Assembly (NCBI GenBank): GCA_944381435.1
Contig: CALWLD010000026.1
Span: forward strand, 1 to 32,793
Source of the DNA: an uncultured Clostridia bacterium
GTDB taxonomy: Bacteria > Bacillota > Clostridia > Lachnospirales > CAG-274
Length of the DNA: 32,793 nt
Direction: 5' to 3'
The notes under the pieces were generated by a model. The model was not told the DNA's origin. It was given only the letters and a program-made list of their open reading frames with translations, and did not search any database. Made by a program: the position numbers and the translations under genes. Below, piece after piece: positions 24,097-32,793 of the stretch (its first letter is position 1; each line of letters begins with the position of its first letter).

Positions 24097-27000
24097 TTAT
24101 TTAATTCTAAATGTTTTTATTTCATAAGGTTTAATAGTAAATTCAAAACTATTATTATTAAATATTATATCATCTTCAAATTCTTCCATTAGGTTACATT
24201 CTTCTATACCATTAACATTAAAATCATTTAAAGTTATTGTAGCTTTAGTTAAACTATTTTCACATTCATAAACACGAATAATAATACCATCATTATTTTC
24301 AGATTGTTTAATAGTTTCTATTATAACATTATTTTTATTTATATTAATAAATGATTTTTCTTTATTTTTATATGTACCTACAATAGCATAAGCTTTCTGG
24401 TTTAATTTGTATGCTTCATTAACAGTATTTGCATTATACCATTTTTCATTATGTGGATATAATGAGTAAGTAAAGAAATGCTCTTCTTGGTCAGTTTCTT
24501 TAAATGGTTGTGTACCAGATTTTATTAATGTTAATCCTATATTGCCATCTTTTATAGAATGTCCATATTTACAATCATTTAATAAACTTACACCATAATG
24601 TCCTTCTGATAAATCTATCCATTTTTGCCCACAACTTTCAAACCTAGCTTTGTCCCAACTTGTGTTAGTGTGTGTTTTTCTTGTAAGGTTACCAAATTGT
24701 ATATCAAAAGTAGCTTCATCTGTATGTACTAAAACAGGGAAATGCACTTTTAATAAATGTTCTTTGTCTTTCCAATCTACATAAGTTTCAAAATCTATCC
24801 TTCTAATATCATTATAAAAATGTATATTTTGTATTATTTTAGATTTGCTTATATTTCTTTCAATTTTTAATGTTGCTCTAACTGTTCCTATTTCTGTCCA
24901 TTCTATAGATACAATGTTGTCTACATCCCAATATTTTTCTGTATAATACATATCTATATCCCAGTTACTATAAGCCATAGGTTTATCTTCATACATACGC
25001 ATTAAGTTAGCTTTAGCATTTTCTTGTAAAACTTGTCTATCATTTTCTTTATCGTAAATACTTGTAATAAAGCCTTTGTCATCAAATTTTACATTATAAA
25101 AAGGTGTTTCTAAGTTGTTACCATCTAATATAAAGTTGCATTTAGGTGTAACAATATCCACAAGTTCAAAACATTTGCTACCTTTAGATTTAATATTTTC
25201 AACATATGCAATTGAGCTATTTTCTGTATTTTGTATAGGATAAATATTGCCATCTTCATCTTTTAACCCGTTTTTATTACATTTTTCAAACTCTACTATA
25301 TCATTTCTATCAAAACCTAAAGTATTATAAATAGTTACATAATCACCTTTACCAGATAATTCTAATAAACGTTCATTTATTAATTCTTTTAATCTTTTTT
25401 CTATTTTATCATATTGTTCTTTTGTCATATCATATACTTCTTTTATAGAAGTACCAGGTAAAATATCGTGAAATTGATTTAATAAAACATTTTCCCAAAT
25501 TTCATCTAGTTCTTGTTTATTGTGTTTACCTGTCAATACATTTAAAAACTCTAAATCCATTAACATTTGCTCACATTTTCTATTTGAACGTTTATTTCTT
25601 CCCATAGAAGTATATGTTCCTCTATGATATTCAAAATAAAATTCACCTTCCCATAAAGGTAATCTATTGTTATCTTTTACCCTTTCTTTTAACTCATCAA
25701 AATATTTAAGAGCAAACTCTTGGCGTACTTTTGGAATACCTTCAATACCTTTTTCCATACGCTTAGACATTTCTAACATATCAGCAGTAGGTCCACCACC
25801 ACCATCTCCATAACCATAACATACAAGAATATCATTATTTATATCTTTGTTTTGATACCTTTTCCAACCACCTATAAGAGCATCAGGGTGTAACATACCA
25901 TTATATGTAGTGAAAAAGTCTTCTTCTTTTTGTCCTACACCTAAAGTTGTTATAAAATGAGTTAAAATTTCAGAGCCATCAATGCCTCGCCAAATCATTG
26001 TATCATTAGGTATTTTATTAATTTGGTTCCAAGCTAATTTTGTTGTCATAAAATAATCAATACCAGATTTTTTCATTATTTGAGGTAATGCTCCAGAATA
26101 TCCAAAAACATCAGGTAACCATAAAATACGATTATCTACACCAAATTCTTCTTTAAAAAATCTTTTTCCATACATAAATTGTCTAACTAAAGATTCACCA
26201 GAAGTTAAGTTACAGTCTGCTTCTACCCACATACCACCTTCTGTTTCCCATCTACCCTCTTTTACATATTTTTTAATTTTATCATATAAATCTGGGTGTC
26301 TTTCTTTAACATATTTATATAATTGTGGTTGACTTGATATAAATTTATAATTAGGATATTCTTCCATAAGTTTTAGAACAGTAGCAAAACTTCTGCATAC
26401 TTTTTGTTTTGTTTGGTCTGTTGTCCAAAGCCAAGCAACATCTATATGTGTATGTCCTATACAAGTAGCTATTACATCATCATAACCAGTCATTTTTTCA
26501 TAAAGTTCTACATTTATATAATTTATAGCTTCTTCAATAGATTTATAAAACTCTTCTGAATAAGAATTTCTTAAATCTATTAAATTTATTGTATCATTTA
26601 AGACTTTTTCTATTTGTATCTTAGCCTTACTTTCTTTATCAAATCTATCAAATGCAGCATAAGGTGTTCTTATATCATAATATAATTTTTCTATTTTTCT
26701 ATCTATTTCTATTATTTCAAAAATTAATGTAAACTCTGAATATAGAGTACCTGTATAAGATTGTAAATCAAAAGTATAAATTTCACCTTCTTTAGCACAT
26801 TCTGTTAATAAAACTCGTCTATGGTTCATATCTAATCCCTGTTTAGCTTCACCATTTACAAATAGTAAAAATTGTGGATTTTGCCCATCATCCCAATGCT
26901 CTATTTGAGTTTTAATATGTACAATAATAGGTTTTCCTTCAAGTTCTTTAGGCACTGTATAACTAGCTCTAAACCAATAATAACCATCTGGACCATACCA

Positions 27001-27174
27001 ATGATCTTTTTTATGGTCAAAAGCTATCCATTGTTGCTCATTATTATCTACTTCTTGTGGAGTAATAAAAGAACCTTTTTTATATTTAACATTGTATACA
27101 TCATATTTTTTCTTATCAATTAAACTTTTTAATTGTTGACATATAATTCCTATCCTTTTATCTATAAAATACAT
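24097..27174 (-). CDS. GH38 alpha-mannosidase
   Basis: This cytoplasmic 1025-residue enzyme should hydrolyse alpha-mannosidic bonds. An N-terminal beta-sandwich region (about residues 45-160) precedes the catalytic domain. Metal ligands lie in GHTHIDVAWLW (His243, Asp245). The nucleophile is Asp355 in WLPDVFGYSGALPQIM. Further family blocks are EGGMWVEADCNL, ILTHF, YGYGDGGGGPT and FHDILPGTSI. Long C-terminal beta domains complete the normal GH38 layout. No signal peptide is seen. It lies between the binding-protein gene and the GH3 gene on the same strand, and a large stem-loop in the spacer upstream could lower its expression relative to the binding protein. Alpha-mannosidase with a beta-glycosidase suggests use of a mixed glycan such as N-glycan or mannan pieces; that is inference. 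Confidence 0.94.
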   Translation of the reverse strand: MYFIDKRIGIICQQLKSLIDKKKYDVYNVKYKKGSFITPQEVDNNEQQWIAFDHKKDHWYGPDGYYWFRASYTVPKELEGKPIIVHIKTQIEHWDDGQNPQFLLFVNGEAKQGLDMNHRRVLLTECAKEGEIYTFDLQSYTGTLYSEFTLIFEIIEIDRKIEKLYYDIRTPYAAFDRFDKESKAKIQIEKVLNDTINLIDLRNSYSEEFYKSIEEAINYINVELYEKMTGYDDVIATCIGHTHIDVAWLWTTDQTKQKVCRSFATVLKLMEEYPNYKFISSQPQLYKYVKERHPDLYDKIKKYVKEGRWETEGGMWVEADCNLTSGESLVRQFMYGKRFFKEEFGVDNRILWLPDVFGYSGALPQIMKKSGIDYFMTTKLAWNQINKIPNDTMIWRGIDGSEILTHFITTLGVGQKEEDFFTTYNGMLHPDALIGGWKRYQNKDINNDILVCYGYGDGGGGPTADMLEMSKRMEKGIEGIPKVRQEFALKYFDELKERVKDNNRLPLWEGEFYFEYHRGTYTSMGRNKRSNRKCEQMLMDLEFLNVLTGKHNKQELDEIWENVLLNQFHDILPGTSIKEVYDMTKEQYDKIEKRLKELINERLLELSGKGDYVTIYNTLGFDRNDIVEFEKCNKNGLKDEDGNIYPIQNTENSSIAYVENIKSKGSKCFELVDIVTPKCNFILDGNNLETPFYNVKFDDKGFITSIYDKENDRQVLQENAKANLMRMYEDKPMAYSNWDIDMYYTEKYWDVDNIVSIEWTEIGTVRATLKIERNISKSKIIQNIHFYNDIRRIDFETYVDWKDKEHLLKVHFPVLVHTDEATFDIQFGNLTRKTHTNTSWDKARFESCGQKWIDLSEGHYGVSLLNDCKYGHSIKDGNIGLTLIKSGTQPFKETDQEEHFFTYSLYPHNEKWYNANTVNEAYKLNQKAYAIVGTYKNKEKSFININKNNVIIETIKQSENNDGIIIRVYECENSLTKATITLNDFNVNGIEECNLMEEFEDDIIFNNNSFEFTIKPYEIKTFRIK

Positions 27175-27210
27175 TAAAACACTTCCCTTTCCTTATTATA
27201 TAAAATAAGA

Positions 27211-27269
27211 TTTTTTCTTATTTCAATTTTATAAAAGAATATATATTTTTATTTTGAAATAAGAAAAAA
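27211..27269 (-). terminator. Long stem-loop between the binding-protein and GH38 genes
   Basis: A perfect 16-bp inverted repeat (27211-27226 with 27254-27269; TTTTTTCTTATTTCAA) encloses 27 bases. It may act as a partial terminator or protect the 3' end of the upstream mRNA, a common way to make more binding protein than enzymes from one operon. Confidence 0.6.
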
Positions 27270-27284
27270 CCTCTAAATTTTAAA

Positions 27285-28946
27285 TTATTTTTGTTTTAAA
27301 GCTTCTTGACGAATTTTAATATATTCTTGTAAACCTAATTTATCTAATTGAGCACAATATTCGTCCCATTCTGCATTTACATCTGCTTGACCACTTATCC
27401 ATTGTGCTGTTTTTTGATTGATATAATCTGTTATAGAAACTTTATATTCTGATAATTTAGCAGCATTTTCTGGGTCTATCCAATAATCTGGTGTAACAGT
27501 ATAATTTCCATTACCATCATTACCTACAAAATATGGCTCATAAAGTTCATCAACTATTTCTTTTTCTGGATATGCAGGATTAACTTCTTCTACAGTTATA
27601 TTTTGTTTAAGTACATTTTTAGGTAAAGACTGACAGAAGATATTAGCCCAACTATATTTTTCATCTACTTCAGGGTCTAATTTTGATCTATCAAATACTT
27701 TATAGTGTTTTTCACCTAATTTTTCACAAGTAATATCAAATGGACCATTTAAAGCTTGGAATGAATTATCTGTTTCATATAAATTATCCCACCATCTAAC
27801 AATTATCTCTGGATTTTTAGCTTTATCTGTAATTACTACTTGATTTTTTAAAGTAGATATACCATAAGAATCTGCTAACCATTTTGGTTCACTACATTGT
27901 GGACTTGATAACACTGGTAAAGGCTCATAATCAGGTTTTTGGCCAGCTTGGAATGGTTTAAAATCTCCACTACCATAAGCTATAGATGCACCATATAAAT
28001 CTTGGTTACCTTTACCTTTCCAAGTTGCTAAATCTTGTGTAAAAAATTCTGGGTCAAGTAAACCTTCTGCATTTAAACTTGCCATATATTCTATCATCAT
28101 TTTATATTCTTCTCTATTAGCACCAAATTCTAGCTTACCATCTATCATAGTAAAACCATCACTTTCTATTGGTAAACCAAACCAACCACAAAGGTAACCT
28201 AATTTTCTATTATTAGGGTCAGATGAAAATGGTATCTCATCTGCTTTACCATTTCCATTAGGGTCTTGTGTTTTAAATGCACGAAGAACTTCTCTAAATT
28301 CTTCTGTATTAGTAGGCATTTCTAAACCTAATGTATCTAACCATTTTTTATTAATATATGGGCTAAAGTCTACTTTAGGTGCATCTATTACATAAGGTAT
28401 AGCATAAATATGTCCATCTGGAGCAGTCATTGTTTCTCTAACACCAGGCATTTCTAAAAGTTCCATAATATTTGGTGCAAACTTTTCAAAATAATCTTCA
28501 AGGGGTATAAATATCCCCATATCAACACCATATGTTAAAATGTCATTAGATGATAAACACCAGCCACCTATAACATCTGTATAATCACCAGAGCTTAACG
28601 CTAAACCATATTTTTCTTGAGCAATTTCGTAAGCATAACTTTTAACATCAACCTGTACATTTGTTTGTTCTTCTAACATTGACCAAACAAATTGACCTTC
28701 TAAAGGTGTAGAGTTATCTACAAAAATAGAAAATGTATAATCTCCTTTATTGTCTACAATCGGTAATCCTTCAGCATTCATTATGCCATTTACTTTACCA
28801 TTTTCATCTACTTCTAATACAGCTTTACCATTTTCATCTACATTAGTACCGCTTGAATTATTTGAACCACAACCTGTTAATAAAGCTTGTGTCATAAGCA
28901 AAACTGATAAAAACATAGATGTTTTTTTAATTAATTTTTTTTTCAT
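27285..28946 (-). CDS. Lipoprotein solute-binding protein of a carbohydrate ABC transporter
   Basis: A lipoprotein signal (MKKKLIKKTSMFLSVLLMTQ, lipobox LTGC, Cys26) anchors the protein outside the membrane. The 553-residue length and blocks such as WSMLEEQTNVQVDVK, PNGNGKADEIPFSSD and KNPEIIVRWWDNLYE match the large family-1 binding proteins (LipO/YtcQ type) of Firmicutes that capture complex oligosaccharides. PNGNGKADEIP is a typical calcium-loop-like motif in them. These normally come with two permease genes, but none is in this window, so it may use a transporter coded elsewhere. It is the first gene after the operator-promoter at 29343-29394. GGAG stands 11 bases before the ATG, a wide spacing. 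Confidence 0.92.
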   Translation of the reverse strand: MKKKLIKKTSMFLSVLLMTQALLTGCGSNNSSGTNVDENGKAVLEVDENGKVNGIMNAEGLPIVDNKGDYTFSIFVDNSTPLEGQFVWSMLEEQTNVQVDVKSYAYEIAQEKYGLALSSGDYTDVIGGWCLSSNDILTYGVDMGIFIPLEDYFEKFAPNIMELLEMPGVRETMTAPDGHIYAIPYVIDAPKVDFSPYINKKWLDTLGLEMPTNTEEFREVLRAFKTQDPNGNGKADEIPFSSDPNNRKLGYLCGWFGLPIESDGFTMIDGKLEFGANREEYKMMIEYMASLNAEGLLDPEFFTQDLATWKGKGNQDLYGASIAYGSGDFKPFQAGQKPDYEPLPVLSSPQCSEPKWLADSYGISTLKNQVVITDKAKNPEIIVRWWDNLYETDNSFQALNGPFDITCEKLGEKHYKVFDRSKLDPEVDEKYSWANIFCQSLPKNVLKQNITVEEVNPAYPEKEIVDELYEPYFVGNDGNGNYTVTPDYWIDPENAAKLSEYKVSITDYINQKTAQWISGQADVNAEWDEYCAQLDKLGLQEYIKIRQEALKQK

Positions 28947-29342
28947 AATACATCTCTCTCCTTTTAATAATGTATATAATATTTAATTTAATAAAATTAA
29001 CTATGATATTATTTATAAAGTATTTTATTAAGCAATTAAAACTAGTTTACTTTATATAATATTTTTTGATTAAAAATTTATAAGTTTTAATTGTATTTTT
29101 ATATTATAATTTTTCATAGTTCTAATATTATTGGTTTGTTATTTATTATATAATAAAAATACATTACTATTTTAAAAGATACTATTTGAATCGATGTGAA
29201 TTTTTATAACAATTAATATGTTATTTTTTATTATGATATACCTTAATTTTTAGCACCTTCATAATTTTTTAGAAATTTTTTATTATTATATAAAATTATG
29301 GTGTAATTTTAGCTATAAAATACTCATTAACAAAGAGTTGTT
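28947..29342. other. Long A+T-rich leader of the binding-protein operon
   Basis: About 400 bp between the predicted start of transcription and the binding-protein gene. I found no open frame, riboswitch core or clear terminator in it. It is extremely A+T-rich. If the promoter at 29366-29394 is the only one, the mRNA has an unusually long 5' untranslated region. Confidence 0.4.
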
Positions 29343-29352
29343 TGCTCGAGCA
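29343..29352. promoter_or_regulatory. LacI-family operator, site 1 (operon)
   Basis: TGCTCGAGCA, a perfect 10-bp palindrome with a central CG, the form LacI-family repressors favour. It sits 13 bp downstream of the -10 box on the minus strand, so a bound repressor would block initiation or elongation. The same palindrome occurs at 31766-31775. Confidence 0.8.
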
Positions 29353-29365
29353 CATTTATAGTGTA

Positions 29366-29394
29366 ATTATATATCTATATTTTTAATATGTCAA
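29366..29394 (-). promoter_or_regulatory. Sigma-A promoter of the glycan operon
   Basis: Perfect TTGACA (29389-29394), 17-bp spacer and perfect TATAAT (29366-29371) on the minus strand. Confidence 0.85.
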
Positions 29395-29504
29395 TCTATA
29401 ATATTGTATAAATCATTTGATTAAATTTTAGTAAATTTGACTTTTTAATTATATGTATAATTTTTATAATTAATACTTTTAATTTTGATAATTACAAAAA
29501 TATA

Positions 29505-29576
29505 TTCCTTATATTAACAAGCCAATTTATAGCTATGAATATTAATAACTATAAATTAGCTTGTTAATATAAGGAA
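29505..29576. repeat. 72-bp near-perfect palindrome
   Basis: 28-base arms (29505-29532 with 29549-29576) match with one mismatch around a 16-base loop; the outer part is TTCCTTATATTAACAAGC. On the minus strand a T-rich ATATATTTTTG follows, so it could terminate the lacI-xylA remnant transcript. It is much longer than an ordinary terminator. Confidence 0.6.
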
Positions 29577-29675
29577 TAAAAACTAATTGTATATTTGTTA
29601 TTTTTATACATTATTGATATATTTCTATTATAGAATTAAAATCAACTATAAAGTTGTCATTTAACATAGGTAGTA

Positions 29676-30669
29676 TTATAATGCCATTTCTTTAATATAG
29701 AATAAGTTAATATCAATATCTAATTTATGTAAAGTTTTTTTCATATCACCACATTTTAATACTTCATAAATACACATAGTAGTTTCGTAAACATTTAAAT
29801 GAAACTGCTCAGTATCCCAACCTAAAAAGTTATCTCTTTGATTTGCATCTATTGAGCCAAACATACCATTAATAATATCAACTCTTAAATAGTGTTGAAA
29901 AGTATGTTCTTCTTATGTTACATAATTTGTTTCTATATTTAATTTAAAGTCTTTATCAAGTCCATATTGTTTTAAAAACTTATTGATGTAGCAACATAAA
30001 AATCATATTGATGTTTCATTGGTTCTTTTGATTTTGGTTCAATAAATGAATCACCTTCAAAACCGATTTTTTCCCATAATCAACTGCCATTTTCATAAGT
30101 TTTGCAATATTTTCTTGTTCTAGTTTCATATTTGTATTTAAAAGTGTTTCATAACCTTTTCCACAAAGTTTTACAACAGTATCTAAAATATTTTTAATTT
30201 GAACTTCCTACTCCATTCATAAACTTAGTATTAGAAAACATATTGGCAGTACTCCATAAACATCTTATACCTGTTTCATCCATTTTTTCTTTAATATAGT
30301 CTGTAATTTCATCAAATATTTTTTCAGTTTCTTCTATTGTATCAGCTTCTGGTACAATATTTACATCATTAAAACAAAAATATTCTATACCGAGTTTAGA
30401 CATAAATTCAAAACCAGCATCAACTTTACCTTTTGTATGTTCTATAGTATATTTTTTATTATTCCAAAACTTTTATCTGCTGTACCTGCTCAAATATATC
30501 AACACCTTCTGCACATAAGTTATGAAACCATACCATATCAAAAGATAAATGTTGTTTCATATTTTTACCATAAATAACTTTATTAACATCGTAGTATTTA
30601 AAACCTAATGGATTTTTACTTTCTTTACCTTCATATTTTATTTTTTATTACTTTAAAAATTTCACTCAT
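29676..30669 (-). pseudogene. xylA: Xylose isomerase pseudogene
   Basis: Pieces in three frames add up to a xylose isomerase, which converts xylose to xylulose. The N-terminus reads KYEGKESKNPLGFKYYD; then [83 protein letters not shown] and [20 protein letters not shown] follow. These cover most of the family in order. At least four frameshifts, in-frame stops (one in the piece before EEHTFQH) and a missing block after FMNGVGSS, where NADVFAYAAAQ is expected, rule out a working enzyme. It begins 20 bp after the lacI stop, so the two were once an operon. This suggests the regulator once served xylose-containing sugars. Confidence 0.9.
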
Positions 30670-30689
30670 AATTTTTTCTACTTTATATT

Positions 30690-31703
30690 TTAAAAATTTT
30701 GTTTTATTTTTATTTGATTTTCTATTATATAACAATCATTTTGTGGCTTTTCACCTTTTATAAGATAATTAAACATAATTTCCATAGCTTTTTCACCCTG
30801 TAATCTAGGCTGTTGAGATATAGTTGCTTTTATAATATTTTGTTTTAACATTTCTATTGTTGTAGGTACTTCATCAAAACAAACTATTTGTATATCTTTT
30901 CTATTTAATTTAATAATAGCTCTACATACACCATATACACCACCTGCCACAACAAATATTGTATTAATAGATTTATCATTTTCTAGCATTTTTATAGTTT
31001 TATCATAAGAGGTAATATCATCATCATCTGTTTCAAAAATTTCTTTTATAATAACCTTATTATCTTTTTCTAGTTCTTCTTTAAATCCTAACACTCTTTG
31101 ATTATGTCCATATATTTTATTAGAACCTTGAACAATACCTATATAACCTACTGAATTAATAAGTTTAACTATTCCACTAGCTATTTGACCACCTTTATAA
31201 TAGTCAGTACCTATATATGAAAAACGTTTGCTATTTTTTATATCTGTATTTAAAGTTATAACACCTATTCCTTTTTCTTCTAAAAAATTTATCTTTTCTC
31301 TAATAATATCTGTATCTATAGGCGTTAAAATTAATCCAGAAATATTATTTTCAAAACTTTCTATAAGTTTTAATTGTTTTTTTATATTATATCCTTTCAT
31401 AGTTTTTAATATTATTTTTATTCCATACTGTTCATAAATATCAATAAAGCTTTCAATACCTTTTATTATATCATTAAAAAATGGGTTACCATCAGATGGT
31501 AATATTATCCCAACTATATGATTTTTCTTTTTAGCAGCTAAAGCCTTACCAGCTAGATTAGGTTTATAACCTAGTTTTTCAGCACATTCTTTAACCTTTT
31601 GTTCTGTCTTAGGATTTACTTTTCCTCTATTATTTAACACTCTATCAACTGTACCTCTAGATACACCACTAATTTCTGCAATCTTTTTTATTGTTACTGA
31701 CAT
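30690..31703 (-). CDS. LacI-family transcriptional regulator
   Basis: The N-terminal helix-turn-helix (TIKKIAEISGVSRGTVDRVLNNRGKVNPKTEQKV) is a standard LacI DNA reader. The rest is a periplasmic-binding-protein-like sugar sensor (ILPSDGNPFFNDIIKGIE, LILTPIDTD, IGTDYYKGGQIA, VVAGGVYGVCRA, VCFDEVP). An upstream in-frame ATG at 31778 overlaps the operator and is unlikely to be used. I start the gene at 31703 (MSVTIKK) because GGAG lies 9 bases before it, giving 337 residues. Its own promoter and the glycan operon promoter share the TGCTCGAGCA operator, so it most likely represses both until a sugar releases it. The sugar ligand is unknown; the adjacent xylA remnant points to a pentose or xyloside, which is inference. 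Confidence 0.93.
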   Translation of the reverse strand: MSVTIKKIAEISGVSRGTVDRVLNNRGKVNPKTEQKVKECAEKLGYKPNLAGKALAAKKKNHIVGIILPSDGNPFFNDIIKGIESFIDIYEQYGIKIILKTMKGYNIKKQLKLIESFENNISGLILTPIDTDIIREKINFLEEKGIGVITLNTDIKNSKRFSYIGTDYYKGGQIASGIVKLINSVGYIGIVQGSNKIYGHNQRVLGFKEELEKDNKVIIKEIFETDDDDITSYDKTIKMLENDKSINTIFVVAGGVYGVCRAIIKLNRKDIQIVCFDEVPTTIEMLKQNIIKATISQQPRLQGEKAMEIMFNYLIKGEKPQNDCYIIENQIKIKQNF

Positions 31704-31765
31704 ATAAACAACTCCGTTAAAATATCCTATAAATATAAGTATATTTTTTAATAATATATTTAATC

Positions 31766-31775
31766 TGCTCGAGCA
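31766..31775. promoter_or_regulatory. LacI-family operator, site 2 (regulator gene)
   Basis: The same perfect palindrome TGCTCGAGCA as at 29343-29352, 14 bp downstream of the -10 box of the regulator's own promoter. It implies autoregulation. Confidence 0.8.
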
Positions 31776-31789
31776 CATATTGTAAGTTG

Positions 31790-31818
31790 ATTATATAACT
31801 ATATTTATAATATGTCAA
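31790..31818 (-). promoter_or_regulatory. Sigma-A promoter of the LacI-family gene
   Basis: Perfect TTGACA (31813-31818), 17-bp spacer, perfect TATAAT (31790-31795). The sequence from operator to -35 and beyond closely resembles the operon promoter at 29343-29400, so one arose as a copy of the other. Confidence 0.85.
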
Positions 31819-31951
31819 TATATAATATAAATAACTTAAATCAATTTTATTTTTACTCTTTAATTATTCTTAATACAAAAATATCATAGTGCTATCCTAA
31901 ATAAGTAGATACAAAATACATTTTTGTGTTGTGATAAATTATACAATAAAA

Positions 31952-32768
31952 ATGAGTTGTTTTTTGTCAAAATATGATATAGAATTAAAAAAAGTATTGT
32001 ATCTTTATATTAAAATGGTAAGTCTCAGGCTGAACTTAGCTGTGAATATGGTGTTTCTCTTAATGCTATTGCTAAATTAATAAAGCAATTTTCTGAAGTT
32101 AAAATTGACGATAGTACTATTCTTTCTGCTAAACAAATTTATAAATTACAAAAACGTAATGCTCTTCTTGAAGAGAAAAACTTAATATAAAAAAGCCATT
32201 GCCATATTCCCCCTCCCTCAAACAGAGATTAGATGCTGTTCATAGTCTTTGTTTTCAGCATTCTATTAAAACTTTATGTATAATTTTAAATGTTAATCGT
32301 AGCTCTTATTACAAGCATTTCAACTCTAAACCTTCTAATTGTTCTTTAGAAAATCAAAAAATTAAATCTTCTATTTTATATATTTATTTTTCTTCTAAAA
32401 AGCGTTTAGGTGTTTATAAAATTAATTATTTACTTAAGGCTGAATATGGCATTAATATTAGTGTTGAGCGTACTTATAGACTTTTAAAATCTATGAATTT
32501 ACCTAAAATATCTACTATTAAACCTTTTAATCTATTATTAATAGTATAAATATTAGTAATAGTTCAAATCATATATAAACCTAGCTGTCCTTATGATAAT
32601 GCTGTTGCGGAAAGCTTTTTTAAGTTTTTAAAACTTGAAGAGCTTAATCGTAAATCTTTCTCTAATAAAAATGATTTAGAGCTTTCTCTTTTTGAGTATA
32701 TTGAAGGCTTTTATAATTTGAACTGCACCAATTTATACAGACATCACAAAAAAGACTACCTAAGGTAG
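31952..32768 (+). pseudogene. IS3-family transposase remnant (orfA and orfB)
   Basis: This is the only plus-strand gene. The orfA part starts MSCFLSKYDIELKKVLYLYIK, shifts frame near 32020, then reads GKSQAELSCEYGVSLNAIAK and a leucine-zipper-like KLQKRNALLEEKNLI. The orfB part begins with KKAIAIF and continues KQRLDAVHSL, TLCIILNVNRSSYYKHF and YGINISVERTYRLLKSMNLPK. The central DDE region with the first two acidic residues is missing after about 32549. Coding resumes with CPYDNAVAESFFKFLKLEEL, which holds the last catalytic Glu, and ends after FEYIEGFYNLN. Frameshifts plus the internal deletion make it inactive. Terminal inverted repeats were not identified. Confidence 0.85.
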
Positions 32769-32793
32769 AAAATTAAATTTTAAGCAACAAACT

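Noticed and set aside
31704..31778. 25-residue N-terminal extension of the LacI-family regulator
   Set aside because: It would begin inside the operator palindrome, has no ribosome-binding site, and the helix-turn-helix starts right after the downstream ATG, which has GGAG.

Overview
The window is very A+T-rich and almost wholly coded on the minus strand. It looks like a low-G+C anaerobic Firmicute (class Clostridia). The pointers are strong AGGAGG ribosome-binding sites, TTGACA/TATAAT promoters, an agr-type peptide quorum-sensing system, a Tn1549-like conjugation gene set and clostridial-type sugar genes. I cannot fix the genus from sequence alone.

Two unrelated blocks meet at about 20.9-21.8 kb. 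Block 1 (1 to about 20.9 kb) is part of an integrative conjugative element, read from high to low coordinates. It starts with a giant SNF2 helicase/adenine-methylase gene broken by three in-frame stops and one frameshift. A DUF3991/TOPRIM protein, a palindrome-rich candidate oriT, a ribbon-helix-helix accessory protein and a MobP-type relaxase follow. Then comes cargo: a complete agr system (agrA-agrC, then agrD-agrB) and five secreted, lipid-anchored or membrane-anchored proteins of unknown function. Last are the VirD4/TraG coupling protein, a VirB2/TrbC-like small membrane protein with an in-frame amber codon, and the start of a methyltransferase. The rest of the transfer apparatus would lie left of position 1. 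The transfer genes carry single-base lesions, whereas the agr genes are all intact, so the element looks partly decayed but may still run quorum sensing.

Between the blocks lie remnants: a LysM fragment, a truncated IS200-type tnpA with its leader hairpin, and several strong stem-loops.

Block 2 (21.8-31.8 kb) is a glycan-use locus on the minus strand: a LacI-family regulator, a heavily decayed xylose isomerase pseudogene, a lipoprotein solute-binding protein, a GH38 alpha-mannosidase and a GH3 beta-glycosidase. The same 10-bp palindrome TGCTCGAGCA sits just downstream of two near-identical sigma-A promoters, one for the regulator and one for the operon. This indicates autoregulation plus local control. 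No transporter permeases are present in the window. The right end holds an IS3-family remnant, the only plus-strand gene.

Other points to check are a TnpV-like frame overprinted on the giant helicase linker, a relaxase that seems to start at ATT, a predicted autoinducing peptide ring close to Staphylococcus aureus AIP-I, and two secreted genes that share a leader and upstream DNA but have different C-terminal halves. No tRNA, rRNA or CRISPR array was seen.
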